Below are positions 34,965-46,393 of a stretch of 64,000 nt of DNA, piece after piece (the first letter of the stretch is position 1; the number at the start of each line of letters is the position of its first letter). A model generated the notes under the pieces. That model did no database searches. It was not told the DNA's origin and was given only the letters and a program-made list of their open reading frames with translations. The position numbers and the translations under genes were made by a program. This DNA is from Mauremys mutica (Eukaryota; Chordata; Testudines; Geoemydidae). The stretch covers positions 68,839,321 to 68,903,320 of the forward strand of contig NC_059075.1 of assembly GCF_020497125.1 (NCBI RefSeq), read 5' to 3'.

Positions 34965-36414
34965 ATTACTATCATCAACTGACATCAAGGAAGCCAGCGC
35001 ATCTCCCAGAAGTGGAGTCAATATACAGTATTGAGCAAGCAGGCTTTTGGAGAGGTGAGAACACCTGTGATCATGTGCTGGTTTTGACAACAGTCATTGA
35101 AAATGGTTTTCAGAAAAACCTGAAGATGAGAAACATATTTGTGCACTTGACAGCAGCACATGGCATGGTCTGGCCATGAGGCTCTAGTCAAATTGTCAAG
35201 AGCATTCCCAGCATGAGTAGTCAATGTCATTGACTTTCTCCTCTGCAACAGGTGTTTCCAAATGCACATGGGAGACAGAGCTAAGTGCGTGGGAAAGACA
35301 AACCAACAGTCTATTGCAAAGCTCTGTGCTGGCATCCATGTTTCTCAACATGTACACAAATGACCTTCCACTTACCCAATTCTGCAAGTTCACATACACA
35401 AATGACATTTGCTTAGACATCCAAGCACGGTCATTCGCGGAACTTGAAGACTTCCTAAAAGCTCACTTGATTAAGATGGCCAAATACAGTAGTGAGTGGT
35501 ATTTACAACCAAGTGTGATCAAGACAGTTTTTAGTGTGTTCTGTCTTTACTATGCGAGAACAGACCAAGAACTGACTATCTTTCTCAATGGACATTTCTT
35601 GAAACAGGATTCCCACCTTGTCTACCTTCGAGTAACCCCAGATAGATCTCTCACATACCTTCTTAACCACCTGAGTAAAACTGTGACTAAGGTGAGGTCA
35701 CATAACCTTCTAAGAAAATGGGCTGACAGTTTGTGGGGAGCAAACGCTCAAACTCTTTGATCATTCAGTTTAGCCCTGTTACTCTGCAGCAGAATACTAT
35801 GCTCCAGTCTGGCTCCATTCATCCCATGTCAAATCAGTTGACACACAACTGTACTCAACCATGCACATTGTAATTGGGATGCTTCTACCCACACCAATAC
35901 TCTGGCTCCCCGAGTTAAGCAACATCACTCCTCCACACATCCAATATGAGGACACTAAAGCCAGAATGGTTGAGATGATCAGGGCAAACCTATGCCTACC
36001 ACTATACACAGACCTCTTTGATTACCCAAGACCACGCTTGTCATTGAGGCAACCATTGTGGACCTGCTTGCCCTGCTCAGATTTCCCTGCAACATCAACA
36101 TGGCGTGAAGAATGATCTGCAGCTGACATCCACAACCAGTCTATTATAACTGGCCCAACCATGCATGTATCCACCTTCCATTTGCCATGCCACTCATGAG
36201 TCCTTCTGAACTGATTTTGAATGGTTCAAGTTTAAAATGCAACCAGCTTTCGCACATGGGGCAACAAGAGGATACTACATGCCGATGTGGTCAAAGACAG
36301 ACAATGCCACACATCACTGACAACTGCCCTTTGACCAGATTTGATGGTGGTCTGAGGGCTCTGAACTTCACCGATGAGGCTGCTGTAAATTGGCCTGGCA
36401 AGCTCCGTATCTGA
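34965..36414 (+). pseudogene. Non-LTR reverse transcriptase remnant of a distinct LINE clade
   Basis: Plus-strand pieces in order are YSIEQAGFWRGENTCDHVL, VFLNMYTNDLPL-like (FLNMYTNDLPLTQFCKF), YTNDICLDIQARSFAELED, HLVYLRVTPDRSLTYL, then LNHLSKTVTKVRSHNLLRKW. Near 36240-36410 is a C-terminal CRCGQRQTMPHITDNCPLTR followed by FDGGLRALNF. This is the palm and thumb of a non-LTR reverse transcriptase plus a C-terminal Cys/His region (C.CG..QTM.HI...CP). The catalytic Y.DD box is YTND, so one aspartate is lost. Stops and shifts divide it at 35760, 35797-35860 and 36115-36187. It differs clearly from the CR1 copies in the window and looks closer to Jockey/I-type LINEs, but I cannot fix the clade. 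Confidence 0.7.
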
Positions 36415-36420
36415 TAGGAA

Positions 36421-37000
36421 GATCAAGGATGCCTATGTTTAGGACTGGCAGAATTTGATTTTTTTTTTTAATAATTTTAATGGATAATATCAAGGTTTAT
36501 TTATAAGCTTTTTTTCTATTTTTATCAAAAGAAATTTGCATGTTGTGGGAAATTATGGGGGGAAGTCAGACAATGGGGAATCAGACAATCATTTAATGAT
36601 AGTAAATATTGAAATTTAAAAAGTTAAAGCTTCATAACCGTTAAAACAAATTGTCAAAATCATGTCAAAATATACAAAGCAAATATCCTTAATTCAAACT
36701 GTAAGTTCTCAAGCACCACTTTTCTTTGCCATCCATAAATTTCAATCATAAATGGAAATATTTTATCATCAATTTGTGTGTGTAAAGTGAAATCGATGTT
36801 TATGTTATCTGCAGATAAAAATCTAATTCTTCCAAGCCTACCTATACTACTCAATAAAGGCACTAACATCCATTAACATAACTGGGGACTATTCCCTCTC
36901 TGGTGCTCATATGCAACTCAATATTAGGTGGAAAGGAAAATTAATTTCCTTCTCCTTGTGCATATCTGAATTGTTTTGGGCTCTTTCCAACCTCACCTAC
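36421..37000. other. No recognised feature
   Basis: AT-rich intron, including poly-T near 36462. Confidence 0.45.
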
Positions 37001-37128
37001 GGCTTTGTCACTAAAAGTCGGGCAGTGTAAACGTTGTTTGTCGGCACTTTTGCCAACAAAATACTTACACCCGCTATGAGCAGTGTTCGTATTGTTGACA
37101 GGCAGTGTAGACAAAGCCTAAGAGTTGC
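37001..37128. mobile_element. Short MITE, Harbinger-like ends
   Basis: Left GGCTTTGTCACTAAAAGTCG and right GGCAGTGTAGACAAAGCC are imperfect inverses. The interior has GTCGGCACTTTTGCCAACAA. Flanking TAC and TAA are an eroded 3-bp duplication at best. Confidence 0.55.
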
Positions 37129-37989
37129 GTATGCAAGTTCCATTAAATTAATGGGACATACTCTTTTCTCCCCAACAAGTGCATGTACATAAATTCCACT
37201 AACATTACAGGGGCCTGTTCAAGGAGAAATATAATCAAGACATCTTTGATGATTGCATAGCACTGTACAAGACGGAAACGAAATATCTCAATCATGAGAA
37301 AAGACTGTCAACGATAAGCAAAAACCAGGTCTTTCTTTCATTACCATCCAAATACATACAGACCCCAGAAAGCTAATTCCACATTCCAAAAAGATAGACT
37401 ATTTGTTTATGAATTGTCCTTTAAAAAAAAAGTACTCTAGTTAAATTGGATAATATCTGACAAATCCTCAGTATTTCACAAGATGTCAAGACAAAACCTC
37501 TCTTCTGTCAGACAGAACTTGTGTAAACCAGCCTGTAAAGGTTTTAAGGAGCTTGCGGCCATAACACTAAAGAGAGTAATTTAATGTATGTCAAAATGTT
37601 ATGATTCTTTCTAATATTTTTCAATATGAAGTGCTGGAGCAGTTCACAGGAACAAGCAGTTTCACGTGGCTTATAAAACTACAAAGAGGAACAGCACGGA
37701 CTCAAAAGCATGTTTAATGGCTGTCTCATCAGCTCTAAGCCTCTCTGAAACAGAGGTGTTTGTGTTTTCATAGAGATTAACAATCTTTGTGACTGAGATA
37801 AGATTACCCATAGGGCTAGCCTTAAAAACAGATAAAATAAATGACCAGTAGGAACTGTGAAGTTTGGGGACCCTTGGTCATCTTATTAATTCCCTGCCTG
37901 ATATCCCCTCTCCATTCAGCAGCAGGCCTGGAGGGGAGTAAATTATAGTACTGTACTTGCCTGCATAGCTACCCTCTCCGGTAGTGGGA

Positions 37990-38215
37990 CTCAGGCTTTT
38001 TTCACAGGAGGATCTCAAAGTGCTTTAAAACAAATCAGTCACAAAGTAGGAGAGATTATCCCCATTTTAAAAATAGGGATACTAGGGCACGGAGTAGTGA
38101 AGTGACTCTCCGAAGGTCTCAGTGAATCAAAGGTAAAGTAAGGAATAGAATCCAGGTCTCCCAACACTGAGTCCCTTGCCTTGTCCACTAGACTAAACTT
38201 CTTAGACCAAGGGAG
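37990..38215 (-). repeat. MIR-like SINE, minus orientation
   Basis: Words in order are GATTATCCCCATTTTAAAAA, TAGGGCACGGAGTAGTGAAG, TGACTCTCCGAAGGTCTCAG, and AATAGAATCCAGGTCTCCC. They follow the inverse of a MIR element (..CCCCATTTTACAGATGAGGAAACTGAGGC..AGTGACTTGCCCAAGGTCAC..). It is old. Confidence 0.6.
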
Positions 38216-40107
38216 GAAGGGTCCTATGGAGGGAGGGCTGTGTGGCAGCTTCCAGCCTTTCATCCTCACAAATTGGAAGGCCACCCTTTCTCCACAGCCT
38301 AATACAATTTAAGATAGCAATGATGAGCAAGATTGAAAGGACACACTAAACCCACTGTTACACTTATGAATTAAAAAGTACTGTCCAGCAATCTGTGCTT
38401 GTTTTAAAGAGAATGAAAGGGAACACCAGCCTCTCCGACCTAGCAGAAACCTACAGACCAAGTCAAGTCAAAGAATAACTCTAACTTTTCCAAACAAACA
38501 TTTCAAGACAGCAGCTAGTCAGCTGAGATTAAAGAAACCCGAGAGTTCCCTCCCTCCTGCCTCCCTTTCCTTATACCTCTGTGCCTGCCAGAGAGGGCAG
38601 GGCTCTGCTCTTGGCCACAGCAACATGGTCATGACCTTCGCCCAAGTGAGATAGGGCATTTGTTTGATCTCTGTAAGAGGCACCTTTTGGTCTTGCTGGA
38701 ATATATATTAATGTCAGAGTCTTTTGGTTTAGAAGGGTCCTTGAATGGGTTATACCATCATATCCCCCAGCACCAAAGTAGGAGTCGCTTAATTTTTCCT
38801 AAACCTGGGATGCTTATTCTTAATCCTGAGCATCCCCACTGATGGCAATACACAGCCTTCCTTTGCACCTCACAGAGTAAATAATTAGTAACAAATAAAT
38901 ATCTGATGTATTTTACTTCCTCTTCTGTTCAAAGAATATCTGTGCAAAGACAGCATTTTTTCTAATTTATTCTTTATGCAAAACTATTAAAGTACGTTTT
39001 TTAAAAATGTTGCTTACTCTACACTTTGCTATTCAAGCTTTGCTGCAACTATGAGATAATGTGTTGTGGGGTACCTAGATAGATGGAAAGTGATAAGTGT
39101 ATTGATATTGTTTCTGTTCCTTGAATGGATGTGCATTTCCCTTAAAAAACAGATTTCTGGGACAAACGCTTAAGGAAAATTAATTTAAAATTTGCTTTCC
39201 ACTAGGATTCAAACATGCAAGCCTACAATTCACTTTTTTCATGAGTGTACATGCTGGCATAACCTGATCATGTGAATGATTGCAAAAGCAAAATGAAAAG
39301 GGCACAATCATGGCCACAATGAATTTGTTTAGGAATCTGAATGAATAGTCACAGAAAATGTTTTGCAATAGTTGTTAAGCTCTACTTCTAATATTTGTTT
39401 AACCTGACACAGCTTAAATCTATTTCTTCTGGGTCTTTCCACTACTAACAAGGATATTTTGAGTTTGTCCTCTTTGTAACACATTTGTATACTGAGGGGT
39501 AGCTCCTCCGGTAATGCTTTTGAGCCTGGTGACAGCTGAGAGCTGGTTTGGCCCTCACTGCAACTCAGAGCAGCCATGAAGCTGCTCTAAATTACATCTG
39601 GCTGCAAAAGCCCACAAGGGGATTATTCTATAAGCCAAGATTCACTGAAGTGCAGCAACACTCTGGACATGCCCCAACATAACCCCTATGTTGGGAGCTG
39701 CAAGAGGGTTGGTGTAGGGCCAGCTATGCTGGCTGTACACCATTAGAGGATTCCTCTATGCATGAGGAATCTTCAGCTGGCCAATTAAACTAACTACATT
39801 TGCATTGCATCTGAGGTGTGGTGCAAACAGACTTAACAGAGCCCAGGATCTTGCTCACTTTATTTCTGCCTGTATCACCTCCTCACTAAGAGCCAAATTC
39901 AGCCCTTCTGCAATGCCATTGATTTACACCAGTTACACCACTACGAATTCAGCCCTAAGGCTCTCTACTGTTGTAGGAAAATATTACCTTTTCTTATGCA
40001 ACCTTTTAGGACCCAACCCTGCAGCTACTCCAAGGTAGAAATGAGGTGAGGATTGGGCCTGATCCAACACATGATAATGGCCCAACAAATTCCCTTCTAA
40101 TGCACAG
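38216..40107. other. No recognised gene
   Basis: Unassigned intron. The ORFs at 38039-38284 and 39805-40038 have no family motif. Confidence 0.45.
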
Positions 40108-40110
40108 TCA

Positions 40111-42244
40111 GGGTACGTCTACACTACGGGATTATTCCGAATTTACATAAACCGGTTTAACAAAACAGATTGTATAAAATCGAGTGTGCGCGGCCACACT
40201 AAACACATTAAATCGGTGGTGTGCGTCCACTGTCCGAGGCTAGCGTCGATTTCTGGAGCATTGCACTGTGGGTAGCTATTCCGTAGCTATCCCATAGTTC
40301 CCGCAGCCTCCCCCGCCCCTTGGAATTTCCGGGTTGAGATCTCAGTGCCTGATGGGGCAAAAATCATTGTCGCGGGTGGTTTTGGGTAAATGTCGTCAGT
40401 CACTCCTTCCGCTGGGAAAGCAACGGCAGACAAGCATTTCGTGCCTTTTTTCTCTGGATTGCCCTGGCAGATGCCATAGCATGGCAATCATGGAGCCTGT
40501 TTAGCCTTTTGTGACTGTCACCGTATGTGTACTAGATGCCGCTCTCAGAGGCGATTCAGCAGCGCTACACAGCAGCATGCTTTTGCTTTTGCATGATAGC
40601 AGAGATGGTTACCAGCTATGTTGTACCATCTACCATGCCATAAATTGGTAATAAGATGATCGTGGCTACCAGTCCTTTTGCACTGCACCATCTGTTGCTG
40701 TCATAAGTGCCCCTGGCTGCTCTTAGCCAGGGGCGCAAAAGCCAAAATTGGGAATGACTCCCTGAGTCAATCCCTCCTTTTTGGCATCTAAAAATAGAAT
40801 CAGTCCTGCCTAAAATATGGGCAAGTGTACTAGAGAACCACTGTATCATAGAACCAGAGAGCACAGCTGCTCTGTGTCAGATCCTGCAGAAATTATGAGC
40901 TGTATTCTATTCACAGGGGGTGCTCCTGCAACAACCCCACCTGTTGATTCTGTTCTTCCCTCAGCCTTCCTGGGCTACCGTAGCATTGTCCCCCCACTTG
41001 TGTGATGAAGTAATAAAGAATGCAGGAATAAGACACAGTGACTTGTTAGTGAGATATGAGTGGAAGGCAGCCTCCAGCTGCTATGATAGTCCAGACAGGA
41101 CAGTAAGGAGTGTGTAGGAGAGGAGCCCAGCATCCCTCTGCTAGTCCAGGGGCAATTGAATCTTTTCTTTACACATGATGGGTGGGGGCTGATGGAGCTC
41201 AGCCCCCTGTTGCTATGATGACAATAGTTATCAGCCATACTGTACCATCTACCAGGAAAAATTAGGGCCAGGCGCCCTTGATTGACCTAACAGATGCTAG
41301 TCAGCATGGTTACCAGTCCTTTTGCACTGCCCCATGTGCTAATAGGCTGATGATGAGGACGGATACCAGCCATATTGTACCATCAGCCATCCATAGCGTG
41401 GGGGGAGCAAGGATGTTGGTGTTGAGTGCTGCACCATCGCGTCTATCTGCAGCATTCAGTAAAGATAGGGTGACATGTAAAAGAGTCAAGAGAGGATTGT
41501 TTTCCCTTTCACTTCTGGGGGTGCGTGGGGGGGTGCGTAAATTGCCTAGCTATGCCCTGACCCACCGCGGACACTGTTTTTGACCCTAGAAGCATTTGGA
41601 GCTCAGCCAAGAATGCAAATGCTTTTCAGAGACTGCAGGAACTGTGGGATAGCTTGAGTCCTCCAGTCCATGAGCATCCATTTGATTCTTTGGCTTTCCG
41701 TTACGCTTGTCACGCAGCAGTGCGCTGAGTCCCTGCTATGGCATCTGTCTGGAGATTTTTTAAAAATGATTTTGAATTTCGTCTTCTGTAACGGAGCACT
41801 GATAGAACAGATTTGCCTGCCCTTACATCGATCATGTCCGCATCGTCCTTGCGGGAGCTCTTTCTTTATTTTGAGTTTTAACTGCATCACCACACGTGCT
41901 GATCGGAGCTCCACGCTGGGCAAACAGGAAATATTCAAAAGTTCGCGGAGCTTTTCCTGTCTACCTGGCCACTGCATCCGAGTTCAGATTGCTGTCCAGA
42001 GCGGTCAGTGGTGCACTGTGGGATACCGCCCGGAGGCCAATACCGTCGATCTGCGGCCACACTAACCCCAATCCGATATGATAATACCGATATTAGCGCT
42101 ACTCCTCTCGTTAGGGAGGAGTACAGAAACCGGTTTAAAGAGCCCTTTATACCGATATAAAGGGCCTCTTAGTGTGGACGGGTGTGGCGTTAAATCGGTT
42201 TTACGCTCCTAAAACCGGTTTAAACGCCTAGTGTAGACCAGGCT
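40111..42244. mobile_element. 2.1-kb non-autonomous Harbinger element
   Basis: TCA at 40108-40110 and 42245-42247 brackets GGGTACGTCTACACTACGGG ... GCCTAGTGTAGACCAGGCT. Sub-terminal regions carry ACCGGTTTAA words in inverted orientation (ATAAACCGGTTTAACA near the left, AAAACCGGTTTAAACG near the right) and a CCGATATAAAGGGCC segment. No transposase or Myb motif was found. About 1.44 kb of its interior (40322-41767) reappears in direct orientation at 44541-45993 inside the next Harbinger element. Confidence 0.85.
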
Positions 42245-42849
42245 TCAGACACAGAAGCAAAGAATAAAAGCCACTGTAGCATTTTGTTTCTTCCTAATAG
42301 GATATTTAGAACAGCAAAAGGTTCATTTCTGGATGATTTTCTAAAAAATTATCCACACACCAAACAGTTTACAGAAACATGACTTTGACATTACTAACAT
42401 AATGTTTTAGATATATATATAATCCAACAGAATTAATTCCTTTTGGGACTAAGGGTATGTCTACACTACAAGACTATTTCGAATCAACTTAATTCGAATT
42501 TGTGGAATCGACCTTATGAAGTCGAAGTTGTGTATCCACACTAAATACACTAGTTCGACTGTGTGAGTCCACAGTAACGGGGCCAGTGTCGACTTTGGAA
42601 GCGGTGCACTATCCCACAGTTCCCGCACTCCCCGCTGCCCATTGGAATTCTGGGATTTCCCCCCAATGCATGCTGGGGGGAAAAATGTGTCGAGGGTGGT
42701 TTTGGGTAACTGTCATCATTGAACCGTCAATCACGCCCTCCCTCCCTCCCTCCCTCCCTGAAAGCGCCTGCGGGCAATCTGTTCGTGCACTTTTCTGCTC
42801 AGTGACAGCGCGGGCACCACAGCACTTTGAGCACGGATCCCGCTGCAGT

Positions 42850-43254
42850 TATGGCCGTTGTCAACTCCTCGCACCTTATCGTCCACCTCTTCCACAGTCA
42901 GCTGCTGAGAAATAGGGCTACTTTTCAATGGTGCTGCGAGCACTGGTGGACCATGGGGGACGTTTTACCAACATCAACGTCGGGTAGCCAGGCAAAGTTC
43001 ATGACGTGCGTGTTTTCAAGAACTCTGGTCTGTTTAGACGCCTGCAGGAAGGTAGTTTCTTCCCGGACCACAAAATAAGTCTTGGGGATGTGCAGATGCC
43101 TATAGTGATCGTCGGGGACCCAGCCTACCCGCTAATGCCCTGGCTCGTGAAGCTCTGTGCAGGCGCCTTGCACAGCGACCAGGAACTCTTCAAGTACCAG
43201 CGAGCAGTGAGCAGCGTGACCTGTGACTGTTCAGTTTCTTTACAGAGAAGCTGA
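42850..43254 (+). pseudogene. Harbinger DDE nuclease remnant
   Basis: In one frame from 42949: DHGGRFTNINVG, a TAG stop at 42985-42987, then PGKVHDVRVFKNSGLFRRL, QEGSFFPDHKISLGD and VQMPIVIVGDPAYPLMPWL. This is the middle of the PIF/Harbinger nuclease: the D..GRFT.INVGWPG..HD.RV block with one catalytic Asp, and the conserved GD.AYPL.PWL block. The stop replaces the conserved Trp (TGG to TAG). The N-terminal helix-turn-helix and first Asp, and the C-terminal E..FG.LK region with the catalytic Glu, are missing. After KYQRAVSS the frame runs into unrelated codons. A polyadenylation word AATAAA follows at 43351. Confidence 0.85.
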
Positions 43255-43350
43255 ACCTGCCCCTGTTTCTTTACCAAGTTACTGTTGACTAGCATCTGCA
43301 GTTACATACCCCGCCCACCCCGCTTCCCTAACTTCCAACACACGTTTAAA

Positions 43351-43395
43351 AATAAAATACATGTTCCACTGTAACTTTACAAAGGTTTCTTTATT
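43351..43395. promoter_or_regulatory. Facing polyadenylation signals
   Basis: AATAAA on the plus strand at 43351-43356 and AATAAA on the minus strand (TTTATT at 43390-43395) lie 40 bp apart, so transcripts of the nuclease and the opposite-strand unit would end facing each other. A second minus-strand AATAAA is at 43918-43923, just past the Myb gene stop codon. Confidence 0.5.
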
Positions 43396-43990
43396 GATGA
43401 CTTTGCGTTACAGGGTTGAAACTGGGACACGGACTGTGCTGGGTAGGGTGTGCAGTGATGTAAAGACCGCCTGTAAACTCGAGGAATGACAGGCTCCTGC
43501 TCCCAGAGCGGTCTGCAGTGCCGGACTGGATGTTTCAACGGAGCCTGCCATCCCTCCTTTTTGGGACTCTGTGTGCGGGGGCTATGTGGCCTTTTGGCGG
43601 GGGAGGACGGATAGAGATTCCTCTGCTGCGTGGCTCTGTGGTCCAGGACAGGGACCGTTGCATGAGATCTGTAACCCCCCTCCCCCGCTACAAAGTCACG
43701 TACCCCCCCACCCACACAGAACCTGCAAACCACCTCCCATACCGACCAGGGTGCGTACTGACTGCAGTGTGTGTGTGACCTGCTGCTGATCCTGCCCCCA
43801 TGTCTGTACCCTGGTAAAGGTGATTGTCCTGTCCAATTACCAACCCCCTTCCCCCGCTTCAAACACAGTCTCCTCTAAAAGAACATGACGGAAACAGTAA
43901 TTAACAGAAAAGTATTTTTTATTATCAACTAGACAGTTAGGGGATGAAACTGGGATAGGGGCTTGGGTGAGGCGGGAAGGAAAGGACTTC

Positions 43991-44460
43991 TCAAAATTTA
44001 GGGTATGAGAGCTTTTGGGTACTTGAGCACTCTGCTGGGGTGCAGTGACAGTTTTCACGGCCTCTGGCGCCCCTCCTTCTGGTTATTTTGGGTGAGGGGT
44101 GTATGGGACTTTGTGGCGGGGGAGGGCGGTTGCAGATACACTGCAGGGGGGCTCTGTCCTCCTGCCTGAGGTCCTGCAGAACATGCACAAGGCGCCAAAG
44201 CATGTCCGTTTGCTCCCTCATTAGTCCAAGCAGCGTTTGAGTCGCCTGCTTGTCTTCCTCACGCCACCTCTCCTCCCGTTCGCTGTGTGAGCGCTGGTAC
44301 AGAGAGAGGGTCTCCCTCCACTGGCTCTGCTGGTCCGTCTCGTCTCGGGAGCACCCCATAAGTTCAGCGAACATCTCGTCCCGTGTCTTTTTCTTTCGCC
44401 GCCTAATCTTTGCCAGCCTCTGTGAGGGGGATGCTGTGGCAGGTCTGGAGACAGTCGAAG
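43991..44460 (-). pseudogene. Harbinger Myb-like protein, exon 2
   Basis: Minus strand. A pyrimidine-rich tract ending CATCACACAG gives an acceptor at 44461-44462. The exon reads ASTVSRPATASPSQRLAKIR, then RRKKKTRDEMFAELM, a SEREERWREEDKQATQTLLG stretch, and MREQTDMLWRLVHVLQDLRQ. It ends in a proline-rich tail with a stop at 43991. The basic RRRKK, the RDEMF.ELM block and the coiled-coil-like REERWR...Q..ML.R segment are typical of the C-terminal part of Harbinger Myb-like proteins, which probably contact the nuclease. The frame is open throughout and joins exon 1 in phase 1 (last exon-1 base 46393). Confidence 0.8.
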
Positions 44461-44540
44461 CTGTGTGATGGGAAAAAGGGAGTGAATTCCTTGCAAAGAT
44501 ACATTTTTGTGAACAATGAACACAGTCTAGTCTGTCTCTG

Positions 44541-45993
44541 TGAATTCTGGGTTGAGATCCCAGTGCCTGATGGGGCAAAAACCATTTTCGCGGGTGGTTC
44601 TGGGTAAATGTCGTCAGTCATCCCTTCCTCCGGGAAGCTACAGCAGACAATCATTTCAAGCCCGTTTTCCCTGGATTGCCCTGGCAGACGCCACAGCGTG
44701 GAAACCATGGAGCCTGTTTTGCCTTTTGTGCCTGTCACCGTATGTGTACTAGATGCCGCTGACAGAGGCGGTCCAGCAGCGCTACACAGCAGCATGCTTT
44801 TGCTTTTGCATGACAGCAGAGATGGTTACCAGCCATACTGTACCATCTACCATACCATAAATTGGTAATAAGATGGTAATGGTTACCAGTCCTTTTGCAC
44901 TGCACCATTTGCTGCTGTCATAAGTGCCCCTGGCTGCTCTTAGCCAGGGGCGCAAAAGCCAAAATTGGGAATGACTCCCTGAGTCAATCCCTCCTTTTTG
45001 GTATCTAAAAATAGAATCAGTCCTGCCTAGAATATGGGCAAGTGTACTAGAGAACCACTGTATCAGAGAACCAGAGAGCACAGCTGCTCTGTGTCAGATC
45101 CTGCATAGATTATGAGCTGAATGCTATTCACAGGGGGTGCTCCTGCAACAACCCCACCTGTTCATTCCATTCTTCCCCCAGCCTTCCTGGGCTACCATAG
45201 CATTGTCCCCCCACTTGTGTGATGAAGTAATAAAGAATGCAGGAATAAGACACAGTGACTTGTTAGTGAGAAATGAGTGGAAGGCAGCCTCCAGTTGCTA
45301 TGATAGTCCAGATAGGACATTAAGGAGTGTGGAGGAGAGGAGCCCAGCATCCTGCTGCTAGTCCAGGGGCAATTGAATCTTTTCTTTACACATGAAGGGT
45401 GGGGGCTGATGAAGCTCAGCCCCCTGTTGCTATGATGAAGACGGTTATCAACCATACTGCACCATCTACCATGAAAAATTAGGTGCACCTGACATTGGGG
45501 GACCTGACAGATGCTAGTCGGCATGGTTACCAGTCCTTTTGCACTGCCCCATGTGCCAATAGGCTGATGATGACGATGGATATCAGTCATATTGTACCGT
45601 CAGCCACCCATGGCGGGGGGGGGGAGCAAGGATATTGGTGTTGAGTGCTGCAGCATCGCATCTATCTGCAGCATTCAGTAAAGATACGGTGACATGTAAA
45701 AGAGTCAACAGAGGATTGTTTTCCCTTTCACTTCTGGGGGTGGGGAGGGTGCGTAAATTGCCGAGCTATGCCCTGACCCACCGCGGACACTGCGTTTGAC
45801 CCTAGAAACATTTGGAGCTCAGCCAAGAATGCAAATGCTTTTCGGAGACAGCAGGAACTGTGGGATACCTTGCGTCCTCAGTCCCCCCTCCCTCCATGAG
45901 CGTCCATTTGATTCTTTGGCTTTCCGTTACGCTCGTCACGCAGCAGCGTGCTGAGTCTCTGCTATGCCGTCTGTCCGGAGATTTTTTAAAAAT
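44541..45993 (+). repeat. 1.45-kb direct repeat of the neighbouring Harbinger interior
   Basis: From GGGTTGAGATCCCAGTGCC to CGGAGATTTTTTAAAAATAC this block follows 40322-41767 in the same order and orientation, with scattered substitutions and small indels. Both contain AGCATGCTTTTGCTTTTGC, TACCAGTCCTTTTGCACTGC and TCTATCTGCAGCATTCAG. The shared part lacks the terminal repeats of the 2.1-kb element. It lies wholly within the Myb gene intron (44461-46392). Confidence 0.85.
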
Positions 45994-46035
45994 ACTTTGG
46001 ACCAGGCGTAACATTACAGTAATCCCCCTAATTAG

Positions 46036-46383
46036 ATGCAGGAGTCTCCGAGCGAGATCACCCTGAGGACGGTCACTGAAGGAGATAGAGAGCGCATGCT
46101 GCGTGAAAGCCAGCACAAACCAGGGCCCTATGCAGCCGTGCTCGGGGAGGCAATGCTCCCTGAGTACCTCATGAAAGCCTCGCGCGGACAAGTGTGCTAC
46201 CACGGAGCACCCAATAAGGCAGCTCTCCCCAGGAACCTCCTGCGGAGGCTTTTCGATTACCTCCAGGAGAGCTTCGTGGAGATCTCCCAGGAGGATTTCT
46301 GTTCTATCCCCATATATAGAGAGACCTCCTTTTCACATACTTCAGATTCCTGTTATATTAAGAATAAAAGTGTACATGGTTAA
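46036..46383 (+). CDS. Unidentified 115-codon ORF inside the Harbinger element
   Basis: ATG at 46036 directly follows CCCCCTAATTAG, which looks like a 3' splice acceptor. The frame is open to TAA at 46381-46383, with AATAAA at 46363-46368 inside its end. The product reads MQESPSEITLRTVTEGDRER, later PGPYAAVLGEAMLPEYLMK, then LPRNLLRRLFDYLQESFVEI and SQEDFCSI. It is amphipathic in the middle (LLRRLFDYLQESF), with no transmembrane segment or metal-binding motif. It sits on the nuclease strand, antisense to the Myb gene intron. It is unlike the known nuclease and Myb proteins. I recall similar sequence in other turtle copies, but cannot name a function. It may be a third element gene, a terminal exon, or a captured host exon. 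Confidence 0.45.
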   Translation: MQESPSEITLRTVTEGDRERMLRESQHKPGPYAAVLGEAMLPEYLMKASRGQVCYHGAPNKAALPRNLLRRLFDYLQESFVEISQEDFCSIPIYRETSFSHTSDSCYIKNKSVHG

Positions 46384-46393
46384 AGCACTTACC

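Noticed and set aside
41603..42065. 131- and 124-codon ORFs in the 2.1-kb Harbinger element
   Set aside because: They lie opposite each other in the interior of a non-autonomous element. No similarity to nuclease or Myb motifs.
42728..42760. TCCC repeat run as a separate satellite
   Set aside because: It is a short simple repeat inside the Harbinger left region and too short to treat as an element.
43377..43862. 161-codon minus-strand ORF in the Harbinger element
   Set aside because: No motif. It seems to be a duplicated, degraded end of the Myb transcription unit rather than a separate protein.
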